Shown here: positions 6,787-13,990 of the stretch, in pieces
Layout of the letters: each line of letters starts with the position of its first letter
How positions within the stretch are numbered: position 1 is the stretch's first letter
DNA from: Pseudomonadota bacterium
Lineage (GTDB): Bacteria; Pseudomonadota; Alphaproteobacteria; Reyranellales; Reyranellaceae
DNA length: 16,999 nucleotides
Assembly: GCA_023386865.1 (NCBI GenBank)
Contig: JAEWIV010000303.1
Coordinates: forward strand, 1-16,999
Reading direction: 5' to 3'
The notes under the pieces: model-generated
Databases searched by the model: none
Seen by the model: only the letters and a program-made list of their open reading frames with translations
Told to the model about the DNA's origin: nothing
Position numbers and translations under genes: made by a program

Positions 6787-7560
6787 ATGGCGGGCAAGGC
6801 GAAACCGGTGGTGGGCGTTATCGGCAACGCCCAGGTCGTGAACGACCGGCACAACGTTCAGCTCGTCGGACAGCGCAATCTGCGGGCGGTCGCCGAGGTC
6901 GCGGGCGCCCTGCCCCTGATGTTCGCCGGCACGCCGGATATCACCGACATCGACGCCCTGCTGGGCGCGGTCGACGGCATCCTACTCACGGGTGCGCGCG
7001 CGAACGTCCATCCGACCTGCTTCGGCGTCGAGCCCGACCCACGGCACGAGCCCTACGACCAGCATCGCGACGCCATGGCGCTGTCGCTGATCAAGACCTG
7101 CGTCGAGCGCGCCATCCCGTTGTTCGGCATCTGCCGCGGCCTGCAGGAAATGAACGTGGCGTTCGGCGGTACGCTGCATCCGGAGATCCGCGACATCCCC
7201 GGCCGCATGAACCACCGCATGCCGCGGCTGGAGAATGGCGACATCCATCCCGATCCCGAGGTCGTATTCGCCGATCGGCACGAGGTGCGGCTGGCCAAGG
7301 ACGGCGCTTTCGCGCGGCTGCTCGGCCGCGAGTCGATCCGCGTCAACTCGCTGCACGGCCAGGGCATCCTCGAGCCCGGCGAGCGGGTGGTCGTCGAGGG
7401 CATCGCCGAGGACGGCACGATCGAGGCGATCCGCATTGCCGACGCATCCTCCTTCGCCCTCGGCGTCCAATGGCACGCCGAGTACGACCCGCAGAGCAAC
7501 CCGATCAATCGCGCGCTGTTCGAGGCCTTCGGCAAGGCGCTGATGGACAAGGTGAGCTAG
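6787..7560 (+). CDS. Class I glutamine amidotransferase, gamma-glutamyl-GABA hydrolase type (peptidase C26)
   Basis: PuuD-type enzymes hydrolyse gamma-glutamyl amides such as gamma-glutamyl-GABA in polyamine breakdown. The 257-residue length is typical. The nucleophile elbow is FGICRGLQEMNVAFGG (113-128) with Cys116. The rest of the triad is His230 and Glu232 in GVQWHAEYD. LLTGARANVHPTCFG (66-80) and VNSLHGQG (186-193) are also family features. The start ATG at 6787 follows GAGAGGAA, with a short spacing. It sits 107 bp after the nucleoside hydrolase on the same strand and ends 18 bp from the convergent MFS gene. No other polyamine-catabolism gene is nearby, so the exact substrate (gamma-glutamyl-GABA or another gamma-glutamyl compound) is inferred from family only. 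Confidence 0.88.
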   Translation: MAGKAKPVVGVIGNAQVVNDRHNVQLVGQRNLRAVAEVAGALPLMFAGTPDITDIDALLGAVDGILLTGARANVHPTCFGVEPDPRHEPYDQHRDAMALSLIKTCVERAIPLFGICRGLQEMNVAFGGTLHPEIRDIPGRMNHRMPRLENGDIHPDPEVVFADRHEVRLAKDGAFARLLGRESIRVNSLHGQGILEPGERVVVEGIAEDGTIEAIRIADASSFALGVQWHAEYDPQSNPINRALFEAFGKALMDKVS

Positions 7561-7578
7561 GCCGGCCGGGAGCTGTCC

Positions 7579-8979
7579 TCAGGACATCGTTCGGCGCAGC
7601 CGCACCAGCCGCATGCCGGCGACGGCAGCAGCGAGACCGGCCAGCACGAAGCTCATCGGCACCCAGACCGCCGCCTGGGCGACGGCGGTGCGGGTCAGTC
7701 CGGCCGACAGCCCCGCCGCGTTGGCGGCGAGGCCGGCGAGCGCGGCGCCCAGAGCGAAGCCGGTCTGCTGCACGGTGGCGACCGACGAGGCGGCGAGGTT
7801 CTCCTCGCCCTTCCGCGCCCCGCTCATGACTCTCTGGGCCAAGAAGGCCCAGCAGGCGCCGATGCCCGCCCCGACCAGCGCGATCGCCGGGAACACGACA
7901 GGCGCGGGCTCGACCGGCGTCAGCGTGGCGACGCCCAGCAGGCCGAACGCCATCATCAGCGGCCCCGCGATCAGCCACCGGTCGCTGCGTTCCTCCGAGG
8001 TGCCGGCAACGATCAGGGACATGCCCGTCCAACCGAACGACGCGCCCGCCACCATGTAGCCCGCCTCCAGCGGATCGAGCCCGTGCAGCGACTGCAGGAA
8101 GATCGCCACGAATATCTGCAGCGGACTGTAGGCCACCGCGACCAGCAGGCAGACCCACAGGCCCACGCCGGTCGGGCTGCCGAGCGAGAAGGCATCGGTC
8201 GGCAGCAGCGGCTGGCGCGCGCGGCGGTCGATCCTCAAGGTCATCGCCAGGGCCGCGACCGCGCCGGCGAGCAGCAGGAGCTTGAGCGGGAGGCCGGGCG
8301 CGATCGCCATCAACGACATGGCGGCGATTGCCGTGCAGATCAGCATCACGCGGACGCCCGGCACGCGCGCGCTGGCGCCCGTGGTGGCGCTGAGCGGCAA
8401 CGCGCGCAGCGCCACGACCACGAGAACGACCGCCATCGCCGTCACGGCGAAGAAGGCGCCGCGCCAGTCGCCGTAGCGGGCGAACAGGCCGCCGACCAGC
8501 GGGCCGACCAGGATCGACATGCTCCAGGCGCCCGACAGCAGCGCGAAGCCGCGCGCCCACAGCTTCTCCGGAAAGGTGCTGCGCACCAGCACATAGGCCA
8601 TGGCGGTCAAAAGGCCGCCGCCGAACCCTTGCACGAAGCGGCCGGCGACGACCTGCCCCATCGTCGGCGCCAGCGCACAGGTGAGCGCGCCCACGCCGAA
8701 GATCGCCGCCCCGGTGCAGAACACCGTGCGCGCGCCCAGGATCGAAGTGAGGTAGCCGGTGCAGGTCGCCGCCACGATCGACGAGGCGAGGAAGGCGCTC
8801 GACGTCCAGCTCATCAGCGTGGCGCCGCCGAGATTGTCGACGACGCTCGGCAGCACCGTGGCCAGCATCAGCACGTTCATGGAATGCAGCAGCACGCCGC
8901 CCACCAGCACCGACACCGCCGGCAGCCAGGCCGGGCGCAGCATGGCGCTCCAGCCGGTCTCGACCGTTTCCTCCGACAT
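7579..8979 (-). CDS. MFS transporter, drug/proton antiporter type
   Basis: This 466-residue, strongly hydrophobic protein of the major facilitator superfamily has about 12-14 predicted helices. It probably exports a small molecule by proton antiport. Visible motifs are TVLPSVVDNLGG (41-52), typical of EmrB/QacA relatives, GRFVQGFGGG (113-122), and the antiporter motif C-like VGPLVGG (158-164). Start choice is uncertain. ATG 8979-8977 gives a 20-residue cytoplasmic N-terminus. ATG 8943-8941 has the best ribosome-binding site (GGAG four bases upstream) and gives 454 residues. The longest frame, from 9039, would translate the operator-like repeats as TWSFDP...TWSFDL, which I reject. The gene diverges from ada. 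Its substrate is unknown. Confidence 0.85.
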   Translation of the reverse strand: MSEETVETGWSAMLRPAWLPAVSVLVGGVLLHSMNVLMLATVLPSVVDNLGGATLMSWTSSAFLASSIVAATCTGYLTSILGARTVFCTGAAIFGVGALTCALAPTMGQVVAGRFVQGFGGGLLTAMAYVLVRSTFPEKLWARGFALLSGAWSMSILVGPLVGGLFARYGDWRGAFFAVTAMAVVLVVVALRALPLSATTGASARVPGVRVMLICTAIAAMSLMAIAPGLPLKLLLLAGAVAALAMTLRIDRRARQPLLPTDAFSLGSPTGVGLWVCLLVAVAYSPLQIFVAIFLQSLHGLDPLEAGYMVAGASFGWTGMSLIVAGTSEERSDRWLIAGPLMMAFGLLGVATLTPVEPAPVVFPAIALVGAGIGACWAFLAQRVMSGARKGEENLAASSVATVQQTGFALGAALAGLAANAAGLSAGLTRTAVAQAAVWVPMSFVLAGLAAAVAGMRLVRLRRTMS

Positions 8980-8984
8980 TTCGA

Positions 8985-9024
8985 GGTCGAATGACCATGT
9001 CCGCGACACAGGGTCAAACGACCA
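8985..9024 (-). promoter_or_regulatory. Tandem operator-like palindromes upstream of the MFS gene
   Basis: Two near-identical sites, GGTCGAATGACCA (8985-8997) and GGTCAAACGACCA (9012-9024), lie 27 bp apart centre to centre. Each has the dyad GGTC-N4-GACC. They lie immediately before the preferred MFS start, which fits binding of a dimeric repressor at the exporter promoter. The regulator is not encoded next to them. Confidence 0.5.
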
Positions 9025-9029
9025 GGTCT

Positions 9030-9055
9030 CATACCTCATCCGGGCGTGAGGTATG
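9030..9055. repeat. 9+9 bp inverted repeat in the MFS/ada spacer
   Basis: CATACCTCA (9030-9038) and TGAGGTATG (9047-9055) are perfect inverted copies around an 8-bp GC-rich centre. The element sits between the GGTC/GACC sites and the ada gene. It could be a second operator or part of the divergent promoter. No clear -10/-35 pair could be assigned for either gene. Confidence 0.5.
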
Positions 9056-9118
9056 GGTTACGGCATGGAGGTCCGAAAACCGCGAGCGACGGCTCCTCCC
9101 GCGTACTAGAGTCAGGCG

Positions 9119-10183
9119 ATGGAACTGCCCCCTACCGAGTTGCTGGATCGTCGCACCTACTATCGCGCCTTCCAGAGCCACGATGCCCGCTTCGACGGCC
9201 GCGTGTTCGTGGGCGTGACCTCGACCGGCATCTACTGCCGACCGATCTGCCCGGCCCGTGCCCCGAAGTTCGAGAACTGCCGCTTTTTCGCGTCGGCCGC
9301 CGCCGCGCAGGAAGCGGGCTTCCGTCCCTGCCTGCGATGCCGACCCGAGATCGCGCCCGACCTCGCCTTCTGGCGCGGCACCGCCAACACGGTGAGCCGC
9401 GCGCTGGCGCTGATCGCCGACGGCGCGCTCGACGACGATGACAGCGACGTGGAGGCGCTCGCCGAGCGGCTGGGCGTCGGCGGCCGCCAGCTGCGCCGCC
9501 TTTTCCAACGCCATCTCGGCGCCTCGCCCATCGCCGTCGCCCAGACGCGACGCGTGCTGTTCGCCAAGCAGCTGCTGCACGACACGCATCTGCCGATGGC
9601 GGAAGTGGCCCTGGCCTCCGGCTTCGGCAGCGTGCGCCGCTTCAACGAGACGTTCCGCGACCTGTTCGGCCGGCCGCCCAGCGCCTTGCGTCGCAAGGCC
9701 GGCAACGACAATTCGGCGCGCGAAGGCGTGACGCTGCGGCTCGCCTACCGCCCGCCGTACGACTGGCCGGGCATGCTGGCGGCACTGTCGTCACGCGCGG
9801 CATCCGGCGTCGAATGGATCGACGGCGACAACTGGCATCGCCGCATCGCCCTCGACGGCAAGGAGGGCCGCGTCGCAGTCGCCCATCTGCCGGCGCGCAA
9901 CTCCGTGCTGGTCACCATCCGCTTCCCCTGCGTGAAGGCCCTGCCCTCGATCGTGGCACGCGTGCGCCGCGTGTTCGATCTCGGCGCCGACATCACCACC
10001 ATCGACAGCCATCTGGCGCGCGATCCCAGGCTCGCACCTCTCGTCAGGAAGCGTCCCGGCCTGCGGGCGCCGGGCGACTGGGAGCGCGAGACCATGGCCG
10101 TCGTGCAGGACGACGCGCCGCCGGCCTGGCGGCCCTGGAATGCCTACGCCCATCAACATCTGAGGATGGCCAGCCATGGTTGA
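9119..10183 (+). CDS. Ada-type methylphosphotriester sensor/AraC regulator with AlkA N-terminal domain, glycosylase core missing
   Basis: This 354-residue DNA-alkylation response protein has three parts. Residues 20-80 are the Ada zinc domain: RFDGRVFVGV, then STGIYCRPICPARAP with Cys40 and Cys44, and FRPCLRC with Cys71 and Cys74. Cys40 corresponds to the methyl-accepting cysteine. Residues 90-195 are an AraC-type HTH region ending ASGFGSVRRFNETFRDLFGRPPS. Residues 203-322 match the AlkA N-terminal domain (YRPPYDW, RAASGVEW, LVRKRPGLRAPGDWE). The protein then jumps to WRPWNAYAHQHL (337-348), which resembles the very end of AlkA. The helix-hairpin-helix catalytic region with its Asp is absent. 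It should still sense damage and activate transcription, but probably not excise bases. Its end overlaps ogt by 8 bp. Confidence 0.88.
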   Translation: MELPPTELLDRRTYYRAFQSHDARFDGRVFVGVTSTGIYCRPICPARAPKFENCRFFASAAAAQEAGFRPCLRCRPEIAPDLAFWRGTANTVSRALALIADGALDDDDSDVEALAERLGVGGRQLRRLFQRHLGASPIAVAQTRRVLFAKQLLHDTHLPMAEVALASGFGSVRRFNETFRDLFGRPPSALRRKAGNDNSAREGVTLRLAYRPPYDWPGMLAALSSRAASGVEWIDGDNWHRRIALDGKEGRVAVAHLPARNSVLVTIRFPCVKALPSIVARVRRVFDLGADITTIDSHLARDPRLAPLVRKRPGLRAPGDWERETMAVVQDDAPPAWRPWNAYAHQHLRMASHG

Positions 10184-10703
10184 ACCTCTCGCCCTGCTGG
10201 TCGACCGGCTGCCGACCCCGATCGGCGAACTGCTGGTCGTGGCCGACCGCGCCGGCAAGCTGCGCACCATCGACTGGACCGACCACGAGGCGCGCATGCG
10301 CCGGTTGCTCGACCGCTACTACGGCAAGGGCGGCTACACGCTGCAGCCGGCGCGTGATCCCGGCGGCCTGACGAGAGCCATGCTCGCCTACTTCAAGGGC
10401 GACATCGGTGCGATCGATCGCCTGCCGGTCGACGAGAGCGCCGGCACGCCGTTCCAGCGCAGCGTCTGGCGGGCGTTGCGCAAGATCGAGAGCGGCCGGA
10501 CGATAACCTACGCCGACCTGGCGCGGCGCATCGGCAAGCCCAAGGCGGTGCGCGCCGCAGGCCTCGCCAACGGCCAGAACCCGATCAGCATCGTCGTGCC
10601 CTGCCATCGCGTGATCGGCTCGAACGGCACGCTGACCGGCTACGGCGGCGGCCTGCCGCGCAAGAAATGGCTGCTCGAGCACGAAGGCGCCTTGGCGCGC
10701 TGA
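10176..10703 (+). CDS. ogt: Methylated-DNA--[protein]-cysteine S-methyltransferase (O6-methylguanine repair)
   Basis: This suicide enzyme moves the alkyl group from O6-alkylguanine or O4-alkylthymine to its own cysteine. The 175-residue length fits Ogt. The active site is NPISIVVPCHRVIGSNG (135-151) with acceptor Cys143, followed by LTGYGGGLPRKKWLLEHE (153-170). The helix-turn-helix segment TPFQRSVWRALRKIESG (91-107) and TYADLARRIGKPKAVRAAG (111-129) includes the arginine finger region. The start ATG 10176 has GAGGA (10162-10166) nine bases upstream and lies inside the end of the ada-type gene, so translation is probably coupled. Together the two genes supply the regulator and transferase halves that E. 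coli Ada carries in one chain. Confidence 0.95.
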   Translation: MVEPLALLVDRLPTPIGELLVVADRAGKLRTIDWTDHEARMRRLLDRYYGKGGYTLQPARDPGGLTRAMLAYFKGDIGAIDRLPVDESAGTPFQRSVWRALRKIESGRTITYADLARRIGKPKAVRAAGLANGQNPISIVVPCHRVIGSNGTLTGYGGGLPRKKWLLEHEGALAR

Positions 10704-10720
10704 CGGCACATGGGTGACAA

Positions 10721-10748
10721 TCGGGTGGTTCAACGGAGCTCCACCCGA
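10721..10748 (+). promoter_or_regulatory. Hairpin enclosing the ribosome-binding site of the LLM monooxygenase
   Basis: TCGGGTGG (10721-10728) and CCACCCGA (10741-10748) pair perfectly around a 12-nt loop. The loop holds the Shine-Dalgarno GGAG (10735-10738), and the stem ends on the A of the ATG. A weak promoter (TTGGCG 10692-10697, 18 bp, GACAAT 10716-10721) would start transcription near 10728 and remove the left arm, so only read-through mRNA from ogt would fold this way. Confidence 0.4.
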
Positions 10749-11689
10749 TGCGCTACGGCTTCTACCTTCCGACCCGCGGCCCGACCGCCAACCGCACCGA
10801 CATCCTGAGGCTGGCGCGCGAGGGCGAGCGGCTCGGGCTGCACTCCGCCATGATCGCCGACCACATCGTCTTCCCGGTCGACAGCGAATCGCCCTACCCG
10901 TACACGCTCGACGGCAAGCATCCCGGCAGCGGCGATGCGCTGGAAACCTTCTCCATCCTGGGCGTGGTGGCGGGAGCCACCGAGAGGCTGAGGCTCGTCA
11001 CCTCCGTCCTGGTGCTGCCCTATCGCAACCCGGTGCTGACGGCGAAGATGGTGGCCTCGCTCGACGTGCTGTCCGGCGGGCGCGTCACGCTGGGAGTGGG
11101 CGTCGGCTGGCTCAAGGAGGAGTTCGAGGCGCTCGGCAGTCCCGACTTCGAGCGGCGCGGCGCGGTGACCGACGAATGGATCGCGATCTTCAAGCAGCTG
11201 TGGAGCCACTCGCCGGCAAGCTTCGACGGGAAGTTCTACAAGTATGCCGACATCCGCTGCGAGCCGTTCCCCGTTCAGAAACCGCATCCGCCGATCTGGG
11301 TCGGCGGCCATTCCAAGGCCGCATTGCGGCGCACCGCGCGGCATGGCGACGGCTGGCACCCGGTCGGCGCCATCGCCGCCTCGCCCCTGCCGCCGCAGGA
11401 GATGCGGGCGCACCTGCAGACGCTGAAGCAGATGACCGAGGCCGAAGGCCGCGACTTCGCCGAGCTCACGATTTCCTACAAGGCGCCGCTGTACGACACG
11501 AACGTGCCGGATCGCGACGGCAGCCGCCGCAGCTTCTCCGGTACGGCCGACGAGATCGCAGGCGACATCCGCTCGTTCGCCGCCATCGGCGTGAACGAGC
11601 TGATCTTCGATTTCCGCGGCAACTCGATCGACGCCAGCGTCGCGGGCCTGCAGCGCTTCGCGGCCGAAGTGATCCCGCTGGCCACCTGA
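10748..11689 (+). CDS. LLM-class (luciferase-like) flavin- or F420-dependent oxidoreductase
   Basis: This 313-residue TIM-barrel protein belongs to the bacterial luciferase-like monooxygenase superfamily, whose members use FMNH2 or F420H2. Features include MRYGFYLPTRGP at the start, REGERLGLHSAMIADHIVFP (24-43), LRLVTSVLVLPYRNPVLTAK (81-100), LSGGRVTLGVGVGWLKEEFE (108-127), and KPHPPIWVGGHSKAALRRTA (178-197). The layout is closest to the group often annotated as TIGR03619-like F420-dependent oxidoreductases. Cofactor choice cannot be settled from this window. The start ATG has GGAG nine bases upstream. The gene follows ogt by 44 bp and converges with the solute-binding protein gene after 22 bp. 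The substrate is unknown. Confidence 0.85.
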   Translation: MRYGFYLPTRGPTANRTDILRLAREGERLGLHSAMIADHIVFPVDSESPYPYTLDGKHPGSGDALETFSILGVVAGATERLRLVTSVLVLPYRNPVLTAKMVASLDVLSGGRVTLGVGVGWLKEEFEALGSPDFERRGAVTDEWIAIFKQLWSHSPASFDGKFYKYADIRCEPFPVQKPHPPIWVGGHSKAALRRTARHGDGWHPVGAIAASPLPPQEMRAHLQTLKQMTEAEGRDFAELTISYKAPLYDTNVPDRDGSRRSFSGTADEIAGDIRSFAAIGVNELIFDFRGNSIDASVAGLQRFAAEVIPLAT

Positions 11690-11711
11690 TACGGAGCGCG
11701 CCAGGAAAACG

Positions 11712-13295
11712 TCACGGCTGCACGTCCAGCCCCTTGTAGAGCGCGGCGCTGTAGATGCCGTGCGAGCGCACGTTCTTGATGCTCTTCTTGGCGACCAGGA
11801 AGAGGCGCGAATGCGCCGCCGGGATCATCAGCGCCTCGTCATGCATCTTGCGCTGGACTTCCTTGAAGTACTTCTCCCGGTCGGCGTCGTTCGTGGCGTG
11901 TCGGCCGGCCTCGAGGAGCCGGTCGGTTTCGGGATCGGCCCACATCATGCGGTTGGGCACCGGCCGGTTCTTGGAGTGATAGTAAAGGTACATCTGGTCG
12001 CCGGCCGAGGTGTAGGGCACCGACAGCGTCCAGATGTCGTAGTCCTGCTGGGCGATCTTCTGGAAGAAGACGGTGGGGTCCCAGGTCTGGATCTTGATGT
12101 CGATGCCGACCGGACGCGCCGCCGCCTGCAGCACCTCCGACAGCTTGGGATTCTGTCCGACGGTGTAGGAATACATCAGCAGCTCGAGCTTCCTGCCGTC
12201 CTTGTAGCGGAACCCGTCGGCGCCGACCTTCCAGCCCGCCTCGTCGAGCAGCTTCTTGGACTTCTCCGGATCGCGCCTGGTCAACACGTCGAGCGTGGCC
12301 GGCTCGAAGTCGAGCGCCTTGGGATGGACCAGCGAGCGCGCGGTGTCGGCCTGGCCGAAGAAGATCGCCTTGTTGATCTCCTCGCGATCGACCAGGTGAG
12401 CCAGCGCCTGCCGCACGCGCTTGTCCGTCAGGTTCTCGCGCTGGCTCTTCAGGCCCCAGTAATACATGGCGAAATCGGCGGTCGGTTCGTAGACGACGAG
12501 GTTGGGCGCCTTCTTGAAGGTCTCGATCGCCTGCAGCGGGTTCCAGTGACAGAAGTCGGCCTGGCCGGCCATCATGGTGGCGATGCGCGTCGTCTCCTCG
12601 GGCACGATGCGCCAGATCATGCGCTCGTATTTGACCGGCCCCTTGTTGGCATAGACCCCGGTCGGTCCCCACTTGTACGCATCGTGGCGCTTGAGGACGA
12701 GCTCCTTGCGCGGCTCCCACTTCTCCCAGCACAGCGGGCCGGTGCCGTCGAAGCCCTTGACGCCGAAGTCGGCCCCCAGCGCCTCGACGTTGTCCTTGTT
12801 GATGATGGTGGCGGCGAAGTTGGCGAGATCGACCAGCAGCTCGGCATGCGGGCGCTTCAGCTTGTAGACCACGGTGTGGGGATCGTCGGCCGTGATGCTG
12901 TCGACGTCGCCCAGCCGCCAGTAGAACGGATACCGGGCGTTGGGATCGGCAAGCCGGTTGAACGAGTAGACCACGTCGGCGGCGGTGAACTTCTTGCCGC
13001 TGCAGAAGGTCACGTCGTCGCGCAGCTTGAAGACGAAGGTCAGCTTGTCGTCGGACACCTCCCACGACTTGGCGAGCAGCGGATGCACGGTCTTGAGATC
13101 CCAGTCCAGCGCCACCAGCGTGTCGCCCATCATGAACATGGGGTGGCCCATGCCGCTCGACGTATTGTTGTGCGGATCGTACTTCGGTGCGTCCTGCGAG
13201 CGAATATTCACGAACGTCTGCGCCGACGCGGGCGCCGCGAGCGCACAGCATCCCAGCGCGAGCGCCAGGACGGCGCCCGTCACTTTCTCGACCAT
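11712..13295 (-). CDS. ABC transporter substrate-binding protein, family 5 (peptide/opine/nickel type), periplasmic
   Basis: This 527-residue periplasmic binding protein (SBP_bac_5, DppA/OppA-like) captures peptides or similar solutes for an ABC importer. The Sec signal peptide runs MVEKVTGAVLALALGCCALA and on to a likely cleavage after AAPASA (residue 25). Family hallmarks are LLAKSWEVSDDKLTFVFKLR (73-92) and FTAADVVYSFNRLADP (103-118), with ARPVGIDIKIQTWDP later. The start ATG 13295-13293 is fixed by a strong GGAGGAG (13309-13303) seven bases upstream. A cysteine pair (16-17) lies in the signal, but it does not form a good lipobox. No permease or ATPase gene is adjacent, so this is an orphan binding protein whose partner lies elsewhere. 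The ligand is unknown. Confidence 0.9.
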   Translation of the reverse strand: MVEKVTGAVLALALGCCALAAPASAQTFVNIRSQDAPKYDPHNNTSSGMGHPMFMMGDTLVALDWDLKTVHPLLAKSWEVSDDKLTFVFKLRDDVTFCSGKKFTAADVVYSFNRLADPNARYPFYWRLGDVDSITADDPHTVVYKLKRPHAELLVDLANFAATIINKDNVEALGADFGVKGFDGTGPLCWEKWEPRKELVLKRHDAYKWGPTGVYANKGPVKYERMIWRIVPEETTRIATMMAGQADFCHWNPLQAIETFKKAPNLVVYEPTADFAMYYWGLKSQRENLTDKRVRQALAHLVDREEINKAIFFGQADTARSLVHPKALDFEPATLDVLTRRDPEKSKKLLDEAGWKVGADGFRYKDGRKLELLMYSYTVGQNPKLSEVLQAAARPVGIDIKIQTWDPTVFFQKIAQQDYDIWTLSVPYTSAGDQMYLYYHSKNRPVPNRMMWADPETDRLLEAGRHATNDADREKYFKEVQRKMHDEALMIPAAHSRLFLVAKKSIKNVRSHGIYSAALYKGLDVQP

Positions 13296-13336
13296 GGGTG
13301 TTCTCCTCCCGCCGGCGTGATCCCGGCATTGGCGGG

Positions 13337-13342
13337 AGTGTA
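13337..13342 (-). promoter_or_regulatory. Possible -10 box for the solute-binding protein
   Basis: TACACT on the minus strand ends 41 nt before the ATG, which would give a leader of about 35 nt. The -35 region at 17 bp (TGGCGT) is poor. The same TACACTCC string precedes the molybdopterin oxidoreductase. Confidence 0.3.
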
Positions 13343-13505
13343 GGAAGTTCGCCGCGCCGACGCCACTCGTGTACGTTGGGGGGCGATCTCGCCATGCAGC
13401 GTCAGTATGGACGCGCAACGAACCGGCGAAGCTTCATGTTTCTGACACGACCTGCGTTGATCACACGATCGCCACACCTGACGGCCATCAATCCCCGGCG
13501 ACGGG

Positions 13506-13533
13506 TTGACGGTTCGAATCACTTCCTTAGATA
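13506..13533 (+). promoter_or_regulatory. Candidate promoter for the small-protein/DUF4168 operon
   Basis: TTGACG (13506-13511) matches the -35 consensus at five of six positions. A weak TAGATA (13528-13533) lies 16 bp downstream. Transcription from here would make a leader of about 115 nt that contains the inverted repeats at 13553-13601. Confidence 0.35.
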
Positions 13534-13552
13534 GACAGAAGCGCCGCGCCGA

Positions 13553-13601
13553 ACGATCGAGATCGTCGTCGGTCACCGACCACCTGCGCGTGGGAGGCGC
13601 A
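13553..13601 (+). repeat. Three consecutive inverted repeats in the operon leader
   Basis: ACGATC-GA-GATCGT (13553-13566), GTCGGT-C-ACCGAC (13568-13580) and TGCGC-N7-GCGCA (13585-13601) follow one another almost without gaps. The first two have loops too short for stable RNA hairpins and look more like protein-binding dyads. The third could fold and has GGGAGG in its loop. Confidence 0.4.
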
Positions 13602-13656
13602 ACAACGACGCAATGCGAAGCGTGAACGTAACCTCCAACCCCCAGAGGAGTGTGCG

Positions 13657-13968
13657 ATGAGGATGAATTCCGCACAGATCCAGCAGACCCTGCAGACGTT
13701 GAACGCGGCAGAGCTCAACGCCGAAGCCATTCCGGCCGAGCACCCGATGATGTCGCAACTCGAACGCCTGTTCGGCGATCACACCTACTTCCTCGACAGC
13801 CGCGGCCTCAACATCGTGGAGCCCGTCGAGGCGGGACACGTCGACGGCCGGCTGGGTGTCGTGGTCAATCTCGCGAGCTGGACGGATTCGAAAGCGGAGA
13901 GCCTTCAGCCGCACCAGCCCGAACCGACCGAGACGGTCGTCGATCTCGCGGCCGACAGTCGCCACTGA
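13657..13968 (+). CDS. Conserved small cytoplasmic protein of unknown function
   Basis: This 103-residue acidic protein has no signal peptide or membrane segment. I do not recognise a named domain. The centre, LFGDHTYFLDSRGLNIVEP (38-56), followed by GVVVNLASW (67-75), resembles a set of short uncharacterised proteins I associate with Alphaproteobacteria (from memory, not checked). The N-terminal part (MNSAQIQQTLQTLNAAELNA) looks helical, and the end is Glu/Asp/Pro-rich. The start ATG 13657 has AGAGGAG (13644-13650) six bases upstream, one of the best ribosome-binding sites in the window, so it is probably well translated. An ATG two codons later is less well placed. It precedes the DUF4168 gene by 22 bp and is probably co-transcribed. 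Confidence 0.75.
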   Translation: MRMNSAQIQQTLQTLNAAELNAEAIPAEHPMMSQLERLFGDHTYFLDSRGLNIVEPVEAGHVDGRLGVVVNLASWTDSKAESLQPHQPEPTETVVDLAADSRH

Positions 13969-13990
13969 CCTTCAGGAAAGGAGCGCCTAC

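Larger units (their letters stand above)
13296..13656. other. Divergent 361-bp intergenic region
   Basis: No credible gene is seen here. Open frames on both strands lack ribosome-binding sites and family similarity. It holds the solute-binding protein ribosome-binding site and possible -10 box, a TTGACG-containing promoter candidate facing right, and a run of small inverted repeats in the leader of the next gene. Confidence 0.6.

Noticed and set aside
13244..13252. Lipobox in the solute-binding protein signal peptide (ALGC)
   Set aside because: The -3 position is Ala and -2 is Leu, a poor lipobox, while a good signal peptidase I site (ASA) follows at residue 25.
11760..13343. 527-codon plus-strand frame opposite the solute-binding protein
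   Set aside because: Antisense shadow with low-complexity composition and no ribosome-binding site or family motif; the opposite strand has a signal peptide and SBP motifs.
13280..13675. 131-codon minus-strand frame across the 361-bp spacer
   Set aside because: No ribosome-binding site or similarity, and it overlaps the promoter and ribosome-binding site regions of both flanking genes.
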